Source: Pseudomonas pseudonitroreducens
Lineage (GTDB): Bacteria; Pseudomonadota; Gammaproteobacteria; Pseudomonadales; Pseudomonadaceae
Length of the DNA: 64,000 bases
NCBI RefSeq assembly: GCF_021603645.1
Contig: NZ_BQHJ01000016.1
Coordinates: 62,001-126,000, forward strand
Direction: 5' to 3'
The number at the start of each line of letters is the position of its first letter. Positions within the stretch are counted from its first letter, which is position 1. Below the pieces are notes generated by a model, which made no database searches, was not told the origin of the DNA, and saw only the letters and a program-made list of their open reading frames with translations. Made by a program: the position numbers and the translations under genes. This document shows positions 20,054-30,468 of this stretch, piece by piece.

Positions 20054-21205
20054 ATGCAAGATCAGGAAGATATTTCGCTTTCCCGCCGCACTCTGCTGGC
20101 CGGTGCGGTGGTTCTGGGCGTCACGGGCACGATGCTCGGCAGTGGCAAGGCGATGGCCGACACAGCAGTGTCACCCAAGAACATGAGCCCTGCCCCGGAT
20201 CTGTCCAAACTGGAACGCGTCAAGATCGAACTGCTGACTCCCCCATTCGTGCATCCCCACGAGGCGCGCGCCACGGGCAAGCCCAAGGTCGTGGAATTCA
20301 CCATGGTCATCGAGGAGAAGACCCTGACCCTGGACGATGACGGTACCCAGGTCCACGCCATGACCTTCAACGGCTCGGTACCGGGTCCGCTGATGGTGGT
20401 GCACCAGGACGACTACGTGGAGCTGACCCTGGTCAACCCGGCCACCAATACCATGGCCCACAACATCGACTTCCACGCCTCCACCGGCGCCCTCGGCGGC
20501 GGCGGGCTGACCCACGTCAGCCCCGGCGAACAGGTCAAGCTGCGCTTCAAGGCGACCCGTGCCGGTGTGTTCGTCTACCACTGCGCACCGGGCGGCGCGA
20601 TGATTCCCTGGCACGTAGTCTCGGGCATGAACGGCGCAATCATGGTGCTGCCGCGCGATGGCCTGAAGGACCGCAACGGCAAGTCGCTGAAGTACGACAA
20701 GGTGTTCTACGTCGGCGAGCAGGACTTCTATGTCCCACGGGACAAGGACGGCAAGTTCAAGCGTTACAACTCGCCGATGGAAGGCTTCAACGACATGCAG
20801 GAAGTCATGAAGGGGCTGATCCCCAGCCACATCGTGTTCAACGGCAAGGTCGGTGCGCTAACCGGCAAGAATGCGCTCAAGGCCAACGTTGGCGAAACCG
20901 TGCTGATCGTCCACTCCCAGGCCAACCGTGACACCCGTCCGCACCTGATCGGCGGCCACGGCGACTATGTCTGGGCCACCGGCAAGTTCAACAATCCGCC
21001 GGAAGAGGACCTGGAAACCTGGTTCATTCCGGGAGGCGCAGCCGGAGCGGCGCTCTACACCTTCCTGCAGCCCGGACTGTACGCCTACCTCAACCACAAC
21101 CTCATCGAAGGCGTACTGCTGGGTGCCTCCGCGCACTTCCAGGTGGAAGGCCAGTGGAACAACGATCTGATGGCCCAGATCGAGCCACCGAAGCCGATCA
21201 AGTAA
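20054..21205 (+). CDS. nirK: Copper-containing nitrite reductase
   Basis: The 383-residue periplasmic enzyme reduces nitrite to NO. A Tat-type signal (SRRTLLAG at 10-17) precedes two cupredoxin domains. Type 1 copper ligands are His136, Cys177, His187 and Met192; type 2 copper ligands are His141, His176 and His348; the catalytic pair is Asp139 and His302, all in their expected motifs. The ATG at 20054 has GGAGAG seven bases upstream; the frame is open back to 19973, but that would skip the ribosome site. nirV follows after 81 bases. It is the only nitrite reductase in the window: there is no nirS, which P. aeruginosa carries beside nirQOP. Confidence 0.97.
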   Translation: MQDQEDISLSRRTLLAGAVVLGVTGTMLGSGKAMADTAVSPKNMSPAPDLSKLERVKIELLTPPFVHPHEARATGKPKVVEFTMVIEEKTLTLDDDGTQVHAMTFNGSVPGPLMVVHQDDYVELTLVNPATNTMAHNIDFHASTGALGGGGLTHVSPGEQVKLRFKATRAGVFVYHCAPGGAMIPWHVVSGMNGAIMVLPRDGLKDRNGKSLKYDKVFYVGEQDFYVPRDKDGKFKRYNSPMEGFNDMQEVMKGLIPSHIVFNGKVGALTGKNALKANVGETVLIVHSQANRDTRPHLIGGHGDYVWATGKFNNPPEEDLETWFIPGGAAGAALYTFLQPGLYAYLNHNLIEGVLLGASAHFQVEGQWNNDLMAQIEPPKPIK

Positions 21206-21286
21206 GCCCGCCGGCCGGCCCACCACCGGGGCCGGCCTTCCTCTTCCGGCCAGGCCTCGCCCTGGCAAGCAGCGGATGATGCAAGC

Positions 21287-22096
21287 ATGCGCAAGGCAAC
21301 CCTGATCGGCGTGCTCATCACACTCCTGATCGGCGCCGTCGCTCTCTATCTAGGCTCCCGTTACGACACGGGTCTGGCCCCGGAAACGGTGAAACTGGTG
21401 GAACGCGAGTTCTCCTTCCGACCGGCCGGCGACTACTGGCAGGAAAACCGCTCGATAGATTCCCCCTCGACCAGCGAACGCCTGCAACCACGCTTCGAGG
21501 TGATGAAGTACCAGGTCAGCCAAGCTGAATATGCCCGTTGCGTGAGCGATGGTGACTGCCTGCCGCTCAGCGAGGGCACGCCCCGCGACGACCTGCCGCG
21601 GACCGGCGTCAGCCTGCTGGATGCGCAGTTCTACGCCGACTGGCTGTCCAGGCGCACTGGTCAGAACTGGCGCCTGCCCACCGACCAGGAGTGGGCGTTC
21701 TTCGCCGGTTCGCGCTGGGCCGACGACGCCTTGCGCATCGACGACGACGGCAGCAATCCGGCACGGCGCTGGTTGGCACGCTACAGCTTCGAAGCGAAAA
21801 CCCGCACCACCGACTCGGCCCAGGCACAACCCCGGGGTAGCCACGGCCTCAATGAGTTCGGCGTGGCCGACCTGGGCGGCAATGTCTGGGAATGGACCCG
21901 GAGCTGCCATCAGCGGGTCAACCTGGATGCCCAGGGTGGCCAGGTCAGCCGAGTCGAGGCCTGCTCGATCCGCATCGCCGAAGGCAAGCACCGCGCCGCC
22001 ATCAACGACTTCGTCCGCGACGCGCGCGGCGGCGGATGTGCCGCCGGGCAGCCACCGGACAATCTGGGCTTCCGGCTGGTCAGAGACATCCCTTGA
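21287..22096 (+). CDS. nirV: NirV, formylglycine-generating-enzyme-like protein
   Basis: The 269-residue protein has one N-terminal membrane anchor (residues ~5-25) and a sulfatase-modifying-factor (FGE) domain, shown by 'YQVSQAEYARCV', 'WRLPTDQEWAFFAG', 'NEFGVADLGGNVWEWT' and the C-terminal 'NLGFRLVRD'. NirV commonly follows nirK in denitrifiers; its exact role in NirK maturation or activity is not established. Despite the fold, a true formylglycine-generating function is unlikely without the catalytic cysteine pair in context. It overlaps an FNR-type box at its stop codon that belongs to the next gene. Confidence 0.88.
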   Translation: MRKATLIGVLITLLIGAVALYLGSRYDTGLAPETVKLVEREFSFRPAGDYWQENRSIDSPSTSERLQPRFEVMKYQVSQAEYARCVSDGDCLPLSEGTPRDDLPRTGVSLLDAQFYADWLSRRTGQNWRLPTDQEWAFFAGSRWADDALRIDDDGSNPARRWLARYSFEAKTRTTDSAQAQPRGSHGLNEFGVADLGGNVWEWTRSCHQRVNLDAQGGQVSRVEACSIRIAEGKHRAAINDFVRDARGGGCAAGQPPDNLGFRLVRDIP

Positions 22097-22135
22097 TCCC
22101 TCTCAAGTTTCGCCGCGACCTTTAACGGCTATGCT
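22093..22135 (+). promoter_or_regulatory. FNR/DNR-type box and -10 for the crp-like gene
   Basis: TTGATCCCTCTCAA (22093-22106) matches TTGAT-N4-ATCAA at 9 of 10 positions and overlaps the nirV stop. A -10-like TATGCT (22130-22135) is centred exactly 33 bp downstream, the spacing of a class II Fnr-activated promoter. Confidence 0.75.
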
Positions 22136-22162
22136 GCGGCAGGCCCTCCGGGAATCGCTGCC

Positions 22163-22891
22163 GTGACCGCCAATACCGCTCTCAACCGCGCCTGGCTGGC
22201 CAGCTTGCCACCATTCGCCAATTGCAGTCGTGAGGAACAGGACTCCATCCTCCGCCAGGCCAGCATCTTGCGCCTGGTCAACGGAGTTGCCGTGTTCGAA
22301 CAGGGCGCTCCGGCAACCTGCTTCTATCTGCTGGTGCACGGCCGGCTAAAAGCCACCCAGCTCACCGGAGATGGCCAGCGCGTGCTGGTACGGGTGGTCA
22401 ATCCTGGGGATCTTTTCGGTTTCGTCCGTGCCCTGGGTCTGAGCGACTATCCGGCCACCGCAATCGCCAGCCAGGACAGCCTCGTCCTGGCCTGGCCCAC
22501 CAACCAGTGGGAACCGCTGCTGGCCCGCCACCCCGGCTTCGCTCTGAACACCGTGCAGGCCATCGGCGAGCGCCTGCAGGAAGCCCACGTACGCTTCTGC
22601 GAACTGGCTACCGAAGAAGTCGAGCGACGTGTCGCCCACACGGTGCTGCGACTGGTCCAGCAATCCGGTCGACCGGAGGCCGATGGCATTCGCATCGACT
22701 TTCCGGTTACGCGCCAGGACATCGCCGAAATGTCCGGAACTACCCTGCACACCGTCTCGCGCATCCTCAGCGCCTGGGAGGATCGCGGCCTGGTCATCGG
22801 CGGTCGGCAGAAGCTGCTGGTGCGCAATCCGCAGCAGCTGATGCTGGTGGCCGGCGGCAGCGAGCGGGACGTGGCGGCCGAGAACGCTTGA
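22163..22891 (+). CDS. Crp/Fnr-family regulator (not Dnr)
   Basis: The 242-residue protein has an N-terminal cyclic-nucleotide-binding-like beta barrel ('GAPATCFYLLVHGRLKATQ', 'VNPGDLFGFV') and a C-terminal winged helix. The recognition-helix segment 'ISGTTLHTVSRILSAW'-like region (sequence: SGTTLHTVSRILSAW) has His where Fnr and Dnr have Glu, with Ser-Arg retained. The Fnr N-terminal cysteine cluster is missing, so it is not an Fe-S oxygen sensor; a NO or haem-based signal is possible. The start is GTG at 22163 with GGGAA upstream. Lying between nirKV and ytfE-dnr, it probably controls one or both. Confidence 0.85.
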   Translation: MTANTALNRAWLASLPPFANCSREEQDSILRQASILRLVNGVAVFEQGAPATCFYLLVHGRLKATQLTGDGQRVLVRVVNPGDLFGFVRALGLSDYPATAIASQDSLVLAWPTNQWEPLLARHPGFALNTVQAIGERLQEAHVRFCELATEEVERRVAHTVLRLVQQSGRPEADGIRIDFPVTRQDIAEMSGTTLHTVSRILSAWEDRGLVIGGRQKLLVRNPQQLMLVAGGSERDVAAENA

Positions 22892-22930
22892 CTGCAATCA
22901 AGGAGCCAGTCGCGCGACCTTCCCTAGACT
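22888..22930 (+). promoter_or_regulatory. FNR/DNR-type box and -10 for ytfE-dnr
   Basis: TTGACTGCAATCAA (22888-22901) matches the consensus at 9 of 10 positions and overlaps the stop of the crp-like gene. TAGACT (22925-22930) is centred 33 bp downstream. Confidence 0.8.
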
Positions 22931-23002
22931 GCCCGCCTCCTTGCCAAGACTGACGGCCACGACGACTGCGGCCGCCGTGCCCCACTCCACCCGAGGCCCG
23001 CC

Positions 23003-23686
23003 ATGACCAATCACCTCACCGAGCGCACCCTGAGCGACCTGGCCTTCAGCCTGCCGGGCAGCGCCGCGCTGTTCCACGACTACAAGCTCGATTTCTGCTG
23101 CGCCGGCCAGCGCAGCCTGCGCGACGCGGCCAACGAGCAAGGCCTGGACGCCGAACGCATCGCCGAGGAACTGCTGGCGTTGCCGCCTGCAGAAGAAATG
23201 AATGTGCAGTGGATCGATTGGCGCCTGACCAGCAACGACCAGTTGATCGACCATATCCTCGAGCGCTACCACACGGTCCACCGCCAGCAATTGCCGGCGC
23301 TGATCCCGTTGGCCGAGCGCGTCGAAAAGACCCACGCTGCGCACCCGCTATGCCCAGTCGGCCTGACCGCACACCTGAAGAAGATCCAGGAAGAGCTCGA
23401 ATGGCACATGTGCAAGGAGGAAAGCGTGTTGTTCCCCTGGCTGCGCCAGGGAATCCCGCTGACTCACGTACAGGGTCCGATCGGCGTGATGCGCCATGAG
23501 CACGACGAACACTCGCAGTCCCTCGCCGTGCTGGCCGACCTGACCGACGACCTCACGGTACCGGCGGACGGCTGCAACAGTTGGCGCCGCCTCTACAGCG
23601 GCCTGGAAGAGCTGCGTCGTGACCTGATGCAGCACATCCACCTGGAGAACAACCTGCTGTTCCTGGGCGCCAATCATCCGGCCTGA
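23003..23686 (+). CDS. ytfE: Iron-sulfur cluster repair protein (YtfE/DnrN, RIC family)
   Basis: The 227-residue protein has an N-terminal ScdA-type domain with the conserved 'LDFCCAG' double cysteine (near 30-36) and a hemerythrin-like domain with di-iron ligands in 'YHTVHRQQL', 'HLKKIQEELEWHMCKEE', 'MRHEHDEH' and 'HIHLENNLLF'. The RIC family repairs Fe-S clusters damaged by NO and oxidative stress in the cytoplasm. It sits directly behind an FNR/DNR box and ahead of dnr, as fits NO-protective duty during denitrification. In denitrifying pseudomonads the same gene is called dnrN. Confidence 0.93.
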   Translation: MTNHLTERTLSDLAFSLPGSAALFHDYKLDFCCAGQRSLRDAANEQGLDAERIAEELLALPPAEEMNVQWIDWRLTSNDQLIDHILERYHTVHRQQLPALIPLAERVEKTHAAHPLCPVGLTAHLKKIQEELEWHMCKEESVLFPWLRQGIPLTHVQGPIGVMRHEHDEHSQSLAVLADLTDDLTVPADGCNSWRRLYSGLEELRRDLMQHIHLENNLLFLGANHPA

Positions 23687-23794
23687 TGGCCGGACCTGGA
23701 GCCAGGAGGGCGACCAGTGACAGCTTGTCTCACCACGCTGCCGAACAGCATCGCGCATACTGGCAGGATTGTCCCCGCCCAGGAGCGCTCCGCC

Positions 23795-24478
23795 ATGCTC
23801 GCGCATCGCGTCCACCACCAGATTCTGTGCGGCCACCACCTGTTCAACGTGCTCAACGAGGAACAGTTGGAGCAGCTGCTTGCCACCAGCACGCTGCTCA
23901 ATCTGGAGAAGGGCGACAAGCTGTTCCTCCAGGGCGAGCCGGCCCATGCGTTCTACTTCGTGATTGCCGGCGCGGTAAAGATCTACCGCCTGACTCCGGA
24001 AGGGCAGGAAAAGGTGCTGGAGGTCGTCGGCAGCCGGCAGACCTTCGCCGAAGCCATGATGCTGATGGATACCCCCGACTACGTGGCCTCGGCCCAGGCG
24101 CTGGAGCCTACGCAGGTCTACCGTTTCGCCAACCGCACCTACATGGAGCTACTGCACAGCAACCCGCAGTTGCCCTTCTCGCTGCTCGCCACCCTCTGCG
24201 TGCGCCTGCACCGGCGGATCAACGAGATCGAGACGCTGTCGCTTAAGAACTCCACCCACCGCGTGGTTCGCTACCTGATCACCCAACTCAACCGCCAGGG
24301 AAACGAGGAGCGGCGCTTCGAGCTGCCGATGGCCAAGCAACTGGTGGCCGGGCACCTGTCGATCCAGCCGGAGACCTTCTCCCGAGTACTGCGACGACTG
24401 ATCGACGAGAAGATCATCGACCTTAACGGGCGCATGGTTCAGGTGCTCGACGTCGCACGGCTGGAACAGTTCGAGTAG
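23795..24478 (+). CDS. dnr: NO-responsive regulator Dnr (Crp/Fnr family)
   Basis: The 227-residue protein is very like P. aeruginosa Dnr as I remember it, including 'QGEPAHAFYFVIAGAVKIYR', 'NTFAEAMM'-type segment (here QTFAEAMM), 'RINEIETLSLKN' and the DNA-binding 'AGHLSIQPETFSRVLRRL', whose Glu...Ser-Arg is the Fnr-type code for TTGAT half-sites. Dnr activates nir, nor and nos genes when NO is present, probably through haem. I chose the ATG at 23795: AGGAG lies nine bases upstream and the length then equals P. aeruginosa Dnr. The longer frame from the GTG at 23717 adds 26 unrelated residues. dnrP follows after three bases. Confidence 0.94.
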   Translation: MLAHRVHHQILCGHHLFNVLNEEQLEQLLATSTLLNLEKGDKLFLQGEPAHAFYFVIAGAVKIYRLTPEGQEKVLEVVGSRQTFAEAMMLMDTPDYVASAQALEPTQVYRFANRTYMELLHSNPQLPFSLLATLCVRLHRRINEIETLSLKNSTHRVVRYLITQLNRQGNEERRFELPMAKQLVAGHLSIQPETFSRVLRRLIDEKIIDLNGRMVQVLDVARLEQFE

Positions 24479-24481
24479 GCC

Positions 24482-24664
24482 ATGCGCCAGTGTCTGTACT
24501 GTCAGCACGAGAACCCCGAGGACACTGCGGATTGCTCGCAGTGCGGGATGCCCCTGCCAGTGGGCCAGGAGCTGGCGAAGCAGCGCAGGCTGCGACGCTT
24601 TGCCTGGTACTGCGCCATTCTCGCGCTGTTCTGCGGGGTGATGATGCTCTGGTTGCCGCGCTGA
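24482..24664 (+). CDS. dnrP: Small zinc-ribbon membrane protein (DnrP-like)
   Basis: The 60-residue protein has an N-terminal zinc ribbon (CLYC and CSQC, residues ~4-7 and 18-21), then a basic linker and one membrane helix (residues ~40-57) ending WLPR. It matches the short proteins annotated DnrP next to dnr in denitrifying pseudomonads; the function is unknown. It begins three bases after the dnr stop, so it is co-translated with dnr. Confidence 0.8.
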   Translation: MRQCLYCQHENPEDTADCSQCGMPLPVGQELAKQRRLRRFAWYCAILALFCGVMMLWLPR

Positions 24665-24686
24665 GCCCCGCTCGCCTTTGTTCTTC

Positions 24687-24768
24687 GTAGGACCGAGGGG
24701 GCGCCTGGCCCTTGCTCGCGAACCTGGCGCCGCTGCGGGATTCGGTTCGCGAGCAAGCTCGCTCCTAC
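24687..24768. repeat. REP pair: one unit with a 13-nt insert, one standard
   Basis: The left unit has GGGGCGCCTGGCC inserted between GAG and CTTG of the REP core; the inverted right unit is standard. It is located downstream of dnrP. Confidence 0.85.
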
Positions 24769-24795
24769 AGAGTGTGCCATCAGCCCCGTAGCTTC

Positions 24796-24863
24796 GTAGG
24801 GCGCATAACGCCCCAGGCGTTATCCGCCGTGGCGGATGAAGCGTTCCGCTTCATTCGCCCTAC
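24796..24863. repeat. Inverted repeat GTAGGGCG...CGCCCTAC
   Basis: It contains GCGTTATCCGCC and GGCGGATGAAGCG halves and is bounded by GTAGGGCG and CGCCCTAC. It is a third repeat family in the gap between convergent dnrP and norD. Confidence 0.7.
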
Positions 24864-24875
24864 ATTCCTTGCTGG

Positions 24876-26723
24876 TCATCCCTGGCGGCGGGTGAGCTGC
24901 CGATACAGTTGCGGCAACTGCACCGGCAATTGCGCCGGGTCATTGATCAACAGATAACCCTGGCTGCCGAACAGGTGCGGCAGGTAATCCGCGGCCTCGC
25001 GGTCGATGGTGATGCAGAACGGCACCAGCCCTGCGCGACGAGCCTCAAGCACCGCCTGGCGGGTGTCTTCGACACCGTAGCGCCCTTCATACAAATCCAG
25101 ATCATTGGGCTTGCCGTCGGTGAGGATCAACAACACGCGCTGGCGCTCCTTGCGCTCCAGCAACAGCTGCGTCGCCCGGCGGATTGCCGCGCCCATGCGT
25201 GTGTAGTAGCCGGGGCGCAGCGCACGGATGCGTCCGCGCACGATGTCGTTGTGGCGCTCGTCGAAAGTCTTCAGCTGGGTCATGCGTACCTGCTGGCGAC
25301 GCAACGAGGAGAAGCCGTACAACGCAAAGCGATCGCCTGCCGCCTGCAGCGCCTCGCCAAACAACAAGAGGCTGTCGCTGATCAGGTCGATCACTCGATG
25401 ATCATTGTCGATGTGCGCGTCGGTGGACATCGACAGGTCCGCCAGCAACAGGCACGCCAGGTCACGGCGGGTCTGCCGACGCTCGAGGAAGAGCCCTGGT
25501 TCACTGCAGGCACCCAGGCGTCTTTCAACGCTGAAGTCCAGCCAGGCTTCCAGATCCAGCTCCGCACCCTGGGGTTGCCGCCGCAGCCACTGCGGCTGCT
25601 GGCGCAGGCTCTCGAACTGCCGTCGCAGGCGGCGCGCGATGGGTGCCAGGGCATCTGGCAACGGCGCGGGCGTAGCGTCCCAGGGCAGCATCGGCTGCAG
25701 ACAGACGTAGTCGTCGATCAGTTGCTGGCGGCGATAATCCCATTCAGGCAGGCGGATGCCTTCGCCCAGCGGTACGTCATCGAAGTCGGCGGCTGGCAGA
25801 TCGAGGTCGAGCCTCAACCCGCCACCCTTCTTCTGCCGCTGTCGGGACATGCTCAGGTGGTCGAGGTCATCGGCGACCTTCGCAGCGTCCAGGTCTTCGC
25901 TGTCGTCACCGGCCCGATCCAGCTCGATATGCTCGGACCAACTGAACAGATTCTCCAGACGGAACAACAGCAAGCCACCGCGGCCCGGGTCCTGTCCGAC
26001 CCGCTCGGCGCGCTTGCGCGCCAGGCCCTTGGCCTCGCTGTGCGCGGAGCGGCCCTGCTCGTCGCCGTCGATCAGATCGGTGTGCTGGGGCGCGGCCAAC
26101 CGTTGCGGTGGATAGAGCCATAGCGGCACTGGCCAGGGTGCCTTTTCGCTGCGCGGCAGATGCTCGACGCTGCCCGGATCGCGCAGTGCCTGTTGCAGCG
26201 CCAGCTCCAACTCCGCTTCGGCGGGCGGTAGGTCACCGGCATCGGGACGCAGGCTAAGCAGCGCTTCCACCAGCCGACGGTAGCGCGGACGCAGCAACGG
26301 GTAGCGCTCCAGTACGGAGCAGGTCCAGGCCTGGTTGTCGCGTGCCCAGTGGCGCATCGGCTGGCTGTGGGCGGCGAGCAGCGCCAACCAGCGGTAAAGC
26401 TCGCGATTCAGCTCCGGGTCGGGAAACACCGCCAGTTGTGCCGGCAAGCGCAGCGAATCAGCGTCAAACCAGGCCACCGGCAATTGCTGGCAGGTACCGG
26501 CGACCTGTTGCAGCAGACTGCGTCGCACCAGCAACTCACGCGCACTGGCCGCCTCCACACCGACACCGGCCTCGCCACCGGTACCGCGGAACAGCAGCAG
26601 CAGACTGCGCCGCACCTCGTCCAGGGACACGGCGGCTTCCTCGAACTCGGGGCTGGCGCGGCGCGTGATGAAACGGTGCCAGACGCGGCCGAAGCCTTCT
26701 TCGATTTCGAGGTGGATGGTCAT
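24876..26723 (-). CDS. norD: Nitric oxide reductase activation protein NorD
   Basis: The 615-residue protein has a long, charged N-terminal region and a C-terminal von Willebrand A domain, with the MIDAS motif 'LLADLSMSTDAH' near residue 435 and 'LILTDGKPNDLD' near 545. NorD acts with the MoxR-type ATPase NirQ/NorQ to mature NorCB in the cytoplasm or at the membrane. The ATG at 26723 has AGGGGG five bases upstream. It is the last gene of the norCBD set, but a terminator-like hairpin separates it from norB. Confidence 0.92.
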   Translation of the reverse strand: MTIHLEIEEGFGRVWHRFITRRASPEFEEAAVSLDEVRRSLLLLFRGTGGEAGVGVEAASARELLVRRSLLQQVAGTCQQLPVAWFDADSLRLPAQLAVFPDPELNRELYRWLALLAAHSQPMRHWARDNQAWTCSVLERYPLLRPRYRRLVEALLSLRPDAGDLPPAEAELELALQQALRDPGSVEHLPRSEKAPWPVPLWLYPPQRLAAPQHTDLIDGDEQGRSAHSEAKGLARKRAERVGQDPGRGGLLLFRLENLFSWSEHIELDRAGDDSEDLDAAKVADDLDHLSMSRQRQKKGGGLRLDLDLPAADFDDVPLGEGIRLPEWDYRRQQLIDDYVCLQPMLPWDATPAPLPDALAPIARRLRRQFESLRQQPQWLRRQPQGAELDLEAWLDFSVERRLGACSEPGLFLERRQTRRDLACLLLADLSMSTDAHIDNDHRVIDLISDSLLLFGEALQAAGDRFALYGFSSLRRQQVRMTQLKTFDERHNDIVRGRIRALRPGYYTRMGAAIRRATQLLLERKERQRVLLILTDGKPNDLDLYEGRYGVEDTRQAVLEARRAGLVPFCITIDREAADYLPHLFGSQGYLLINDPAQLPVQLPQLYRQLTRRQG

Positions 26724-26741
26724 GACGCCCCCTGCAGAACG

Positions 26742-26772
26742 AAAAAGGGCCCGCCGCAAAGCGGTCGGGCCC
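26742..26772 (-). terminator. Terminator-like hairpin between norB and norD
   Basis: On the minus strand, GGGCCCG-A-CCGC pairs with GCGG-CGGGCCC around a TTT loop, followed by TTTTTC. It ends 18 bases upstream of the norD start codon, so it should reduce read-through from norCB. Confidence 0.8.
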
Positions 26773-26789
26773 GGGGTGGAAGGTATCGA

Positions 26790-28657
<1,868 letters not shown>

Positions 28658-28685
28658 GGGGCCCTCCTAGGTCACGGTCGGTGCC

Positions 28686-28728
28686 ATTGTAGGAATCGCC
28701 CCCAGGCGTCTCGCTTGATGGCAATCAA
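28686..28728 (-). promoter_or_regulatory. FNR/DNR box and -10 for norCB
   Basis: TTGATGGCAATCAA (28715-28728) is a perfect 10/10 match to TTGAT-N4-ATCAA. On the minus strand a TACAAT -10 (28686-28691) is centred 33 bp downstream. Confidence 0.9.
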
Positions 28729-28770
28729 GAAAGACCAATGCTTCCAGTCAGGTATTTTTCCGATTAAAAA

Positions 28771-29019
28771 TCAGTGAGTTGCGTGGAGCGCCAGAATCAC
28801 ACCGGTCATCACCAGCGGCCAGCCAAACAGCAGCGATTGCCAGAGGCGCGGACCATGGTTCAGCTCCATGAAGCGCAGCACGATGATCCAGGCCTTACCC
28901 AGGCCCAGCAACAGGATCGCAGCCACCGACAGCATGGCCTCGGGCGCCTGGTGGCCCAGCCGGACAGCGCTGACCGACATCGGCAGCATCAGCAGCCAGG
29001 CGAGCAGCAGCGTCCTCAT
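28771..29019 (-). CDS. nirP: NirP, small cytochrome oxidase subunit IV-like membrane protein
   Basis: The 82-residue protein has three hydrophobic segments (about 1-19, 28-50 and 63-80) and resembles subunit IV-type proteins that accompany NorE/NirO; 'GKAWIIVLRFMELNHGP' is typical of that small family. In P. aeruginosa the third gene of nirQOP has this place. Its ATG at 29019 overlaps the nirO stop (ATGA). No catalytic role is known. Confidence 0.82.
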   Translation of the reverse strand: MRTLLLAWLLMLPMSVSAVRLGHQAPEAMLSVAAILLLGLGKAWIIVLRFMELNHGPRLWQSLLFGWPLVMTGVILALHATH

Positions 29020-29606
29020 GAGCCAGGCGCCAATACGTAGACCAGCGGGAACAGCACGACCCAGACCAGGTCGACCATGTGCCAGTAGAGCGCGCCGGAC
29101 TCCAGGCCGCCCAGGGCCTCGCTGCGGTAGGCGCGGCGCTGGCAGCGCAGCGTCATCCAGGCAAGGATCACCAAGCCCAGCAGCACGTGGAGGAAGTGAA
29201 AGCCGGTGATCAGCCAGAACAGCGTGAAGAAAGTGCTGAACTCCAGGTCCAGCCCGCGCGACGCGAGATGGTGGTACTCGGCGGACTTCAGCACGACATG
29301 GGCAAGCCCGAGCAGCACGGCACTCCCCAACAGGGCCGCGGCGATCCGCTGGCGCCCTCGGCGCACCTGCTCCACCGCCAGCGCCGCGCAGAAACCGGCG
29401 GTCAGCAGTGTCAGGGTCAGCGCCAGCGCAGTCGACAGGTCCAGCTGCGCGCGGCCGGCACGGAAGCCCTCGGCGTTCAGCTGTTGGGCCACAGCGAAGA
29501 CGATGATGAGGATGGCGAAGACGGTCAGTTCGGCAAGGATGAACAACCACATCGCCAGATCGCCCGGCAGGCGCCGGGCGCTGATCGCTTCAGGCGAAGT
29601 GGACAT
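29016..29606 (-). CDS. nirO: NirO (NorE-like), cytochrome c oxidase subunit III family
   Basis: The 196-residue membrane protein has five helices and the subunit III-like motifs 'GDLAMWLFILAELTVFA', 'FFTLFWLITGFHFLHVLLGL' and 'GALYWHMVDLVWVVLFPLVY'. NorE/NirO proteins are linked to NO reductase function or assembly but are not part of the purified NorCB core. It starts at the ATG at 29606, 17 bases inside the end of nirQ, and ends overlapping nirP by four bases, so the three genes are translationally coupled. Confidence 0.9.
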   Translation of the reverse strand: MSTSPEAISARRLPGDLAMWLFILAELTVFAILIIVFAVAQQLNAEGFRAGRAQLDLSTALALTLTLLTAGFCAALAVEQVRRGRQRIAAALLGSAVLLGLAHVVLKSAEYHHLASRGLDLEFSTFFTLFWLITGFHFLHVLLGLVILAWMTLRCQRRAYRSEALGGLESGALYWHMVDLVWVVLFPLVYVLAPGS

Positions 29607-30387
29607 CGACCAGGTCCATCAGCGCAGCGACCGTGGCCTCGTCGTCCGACAGCGGCTCGGCGAGCCCGGCGCGGCAAGCGTCGCGCGGTAGCACGCCGGC
29701 CTGTAGCAGACGCGCAGTCAGCACCAGCAGGCGCGTCGAGCAGACCTCCTCCAGCTCCTGCCGCCCCAGCCGCCGCAGGGCCACGCCCAGTTGTGCCAGG
29801 CGCTGTGCCAGCTCGAAGGAAACTCCGGCCTCGCGGGCGATGATGCCGGCTTCCATCTCCGGCGTCGGGTAATCGAAACGCAGGGCAACGAAGCGCTGGC
29901 GAGTACTGGGCTTCATGCCCTTCAGCAGGTTCTGATAACCAGGGTTGTAGGACACCACCAGCATGAACCCCGGCGGAGCCACCAGGGATTCGCCGGTGCG
30001 TTCGATGAACAGTTCGCGGCGGTCATCCGCCAGGGGGTGCAGCACCACGACGGTGTCCTGCCGCGCTTCCACCACCTCGTCCAGGTAGCAGATGCCGCCC
30101 TCACGCACCGCTCGGGTCAGCGGGCCGTCCTGCCACCAGGTACCGTCGCTGCCGATCAGGTGGCGACCGACCAGGTCCGCAGCCGACAGGTCATCGTGGC
30201 AAGCCACGGTGTACAGCGGCAGGTTAAGGCGCTGCGCCATGTGCTGGACGAAACGCGTCTTGCCACAACCGGTGGGGCCCTTGATCAGCACCGGCATGCC
30301 GTGCGCGGACGCGTGGGTGAACAGCGCCACCTCATTGCCTGAAGGCTGATAGAAGAGCGGCGGAGCGTTCTGCGCAGGGGCATTCAT
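29590..30387 (-). CDS. nirQ: MoxR-type AAA+ ATPase NirQ/NorQ
   Basis: The 265-residue protein has Walker A 'GPTGCGKT' near 43-50, Walker B 'GICYLDEVVEA' near 102-112 and the MoxR C-terminal lid. It works with the VWA protein NorD to activate NO reductase by helping to insert or remodel metal centres. The ATG at 30387 gives the family N terminus (NAPPLFYQPSGNE); upstream in-frame residues are not family-like. It is divergent from a c551 gene, sharing the FNR/DNR box at 30469, and is the first gene of nirQOP. Confidence 0.93.
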   Translation of the reverse strand: MNAPAQNAPPLFYQPSGNEVALFTHASAHGMPVLIKGPTGCGKTRFVQHMAQRLNLPLYTVACHDDLSAADLVGRHLIGSDGTWWQDGPLTRAVREGGICYLDEVVEARQDTVVVLHPLADDRRELFIERTGESLVAPPGFMLVVSYNPGYQNLLKGMKPSTRQRFVALRFDYPTPEMEAGIIAREAGVSFELAQRLAQLGVALRRLGRQELEEVCSTRLLVLTARLLQAGVLPRDACRAGLAEPLSDDEATVAALMDLVDVHFA

Positions 30388-30468
30388 GACAGGCGAGTCT
30401 CGGTAGGAAGTTTCGGATGGCAAGCTATCCAGCGCGACGCATTGCCTCAAGGACGGCGCTGGAAGTTC

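Noticed and set aside
21287-22096. NirV as the maturase for the sulfatase-like protein at 43871
   Set aside because: NirV proteins accompany nirK, the genes are 22 kb apart, and the sulfatase motif (CSVSR) is not a standard maturase substrate.
23717-23794. Longer N terminus for Dnr starting at GTG 23717
   Set aside because: It adds 26 residues with no family similarity; the ATG at 23795 has AGGAG and gives the expected 227 residues.
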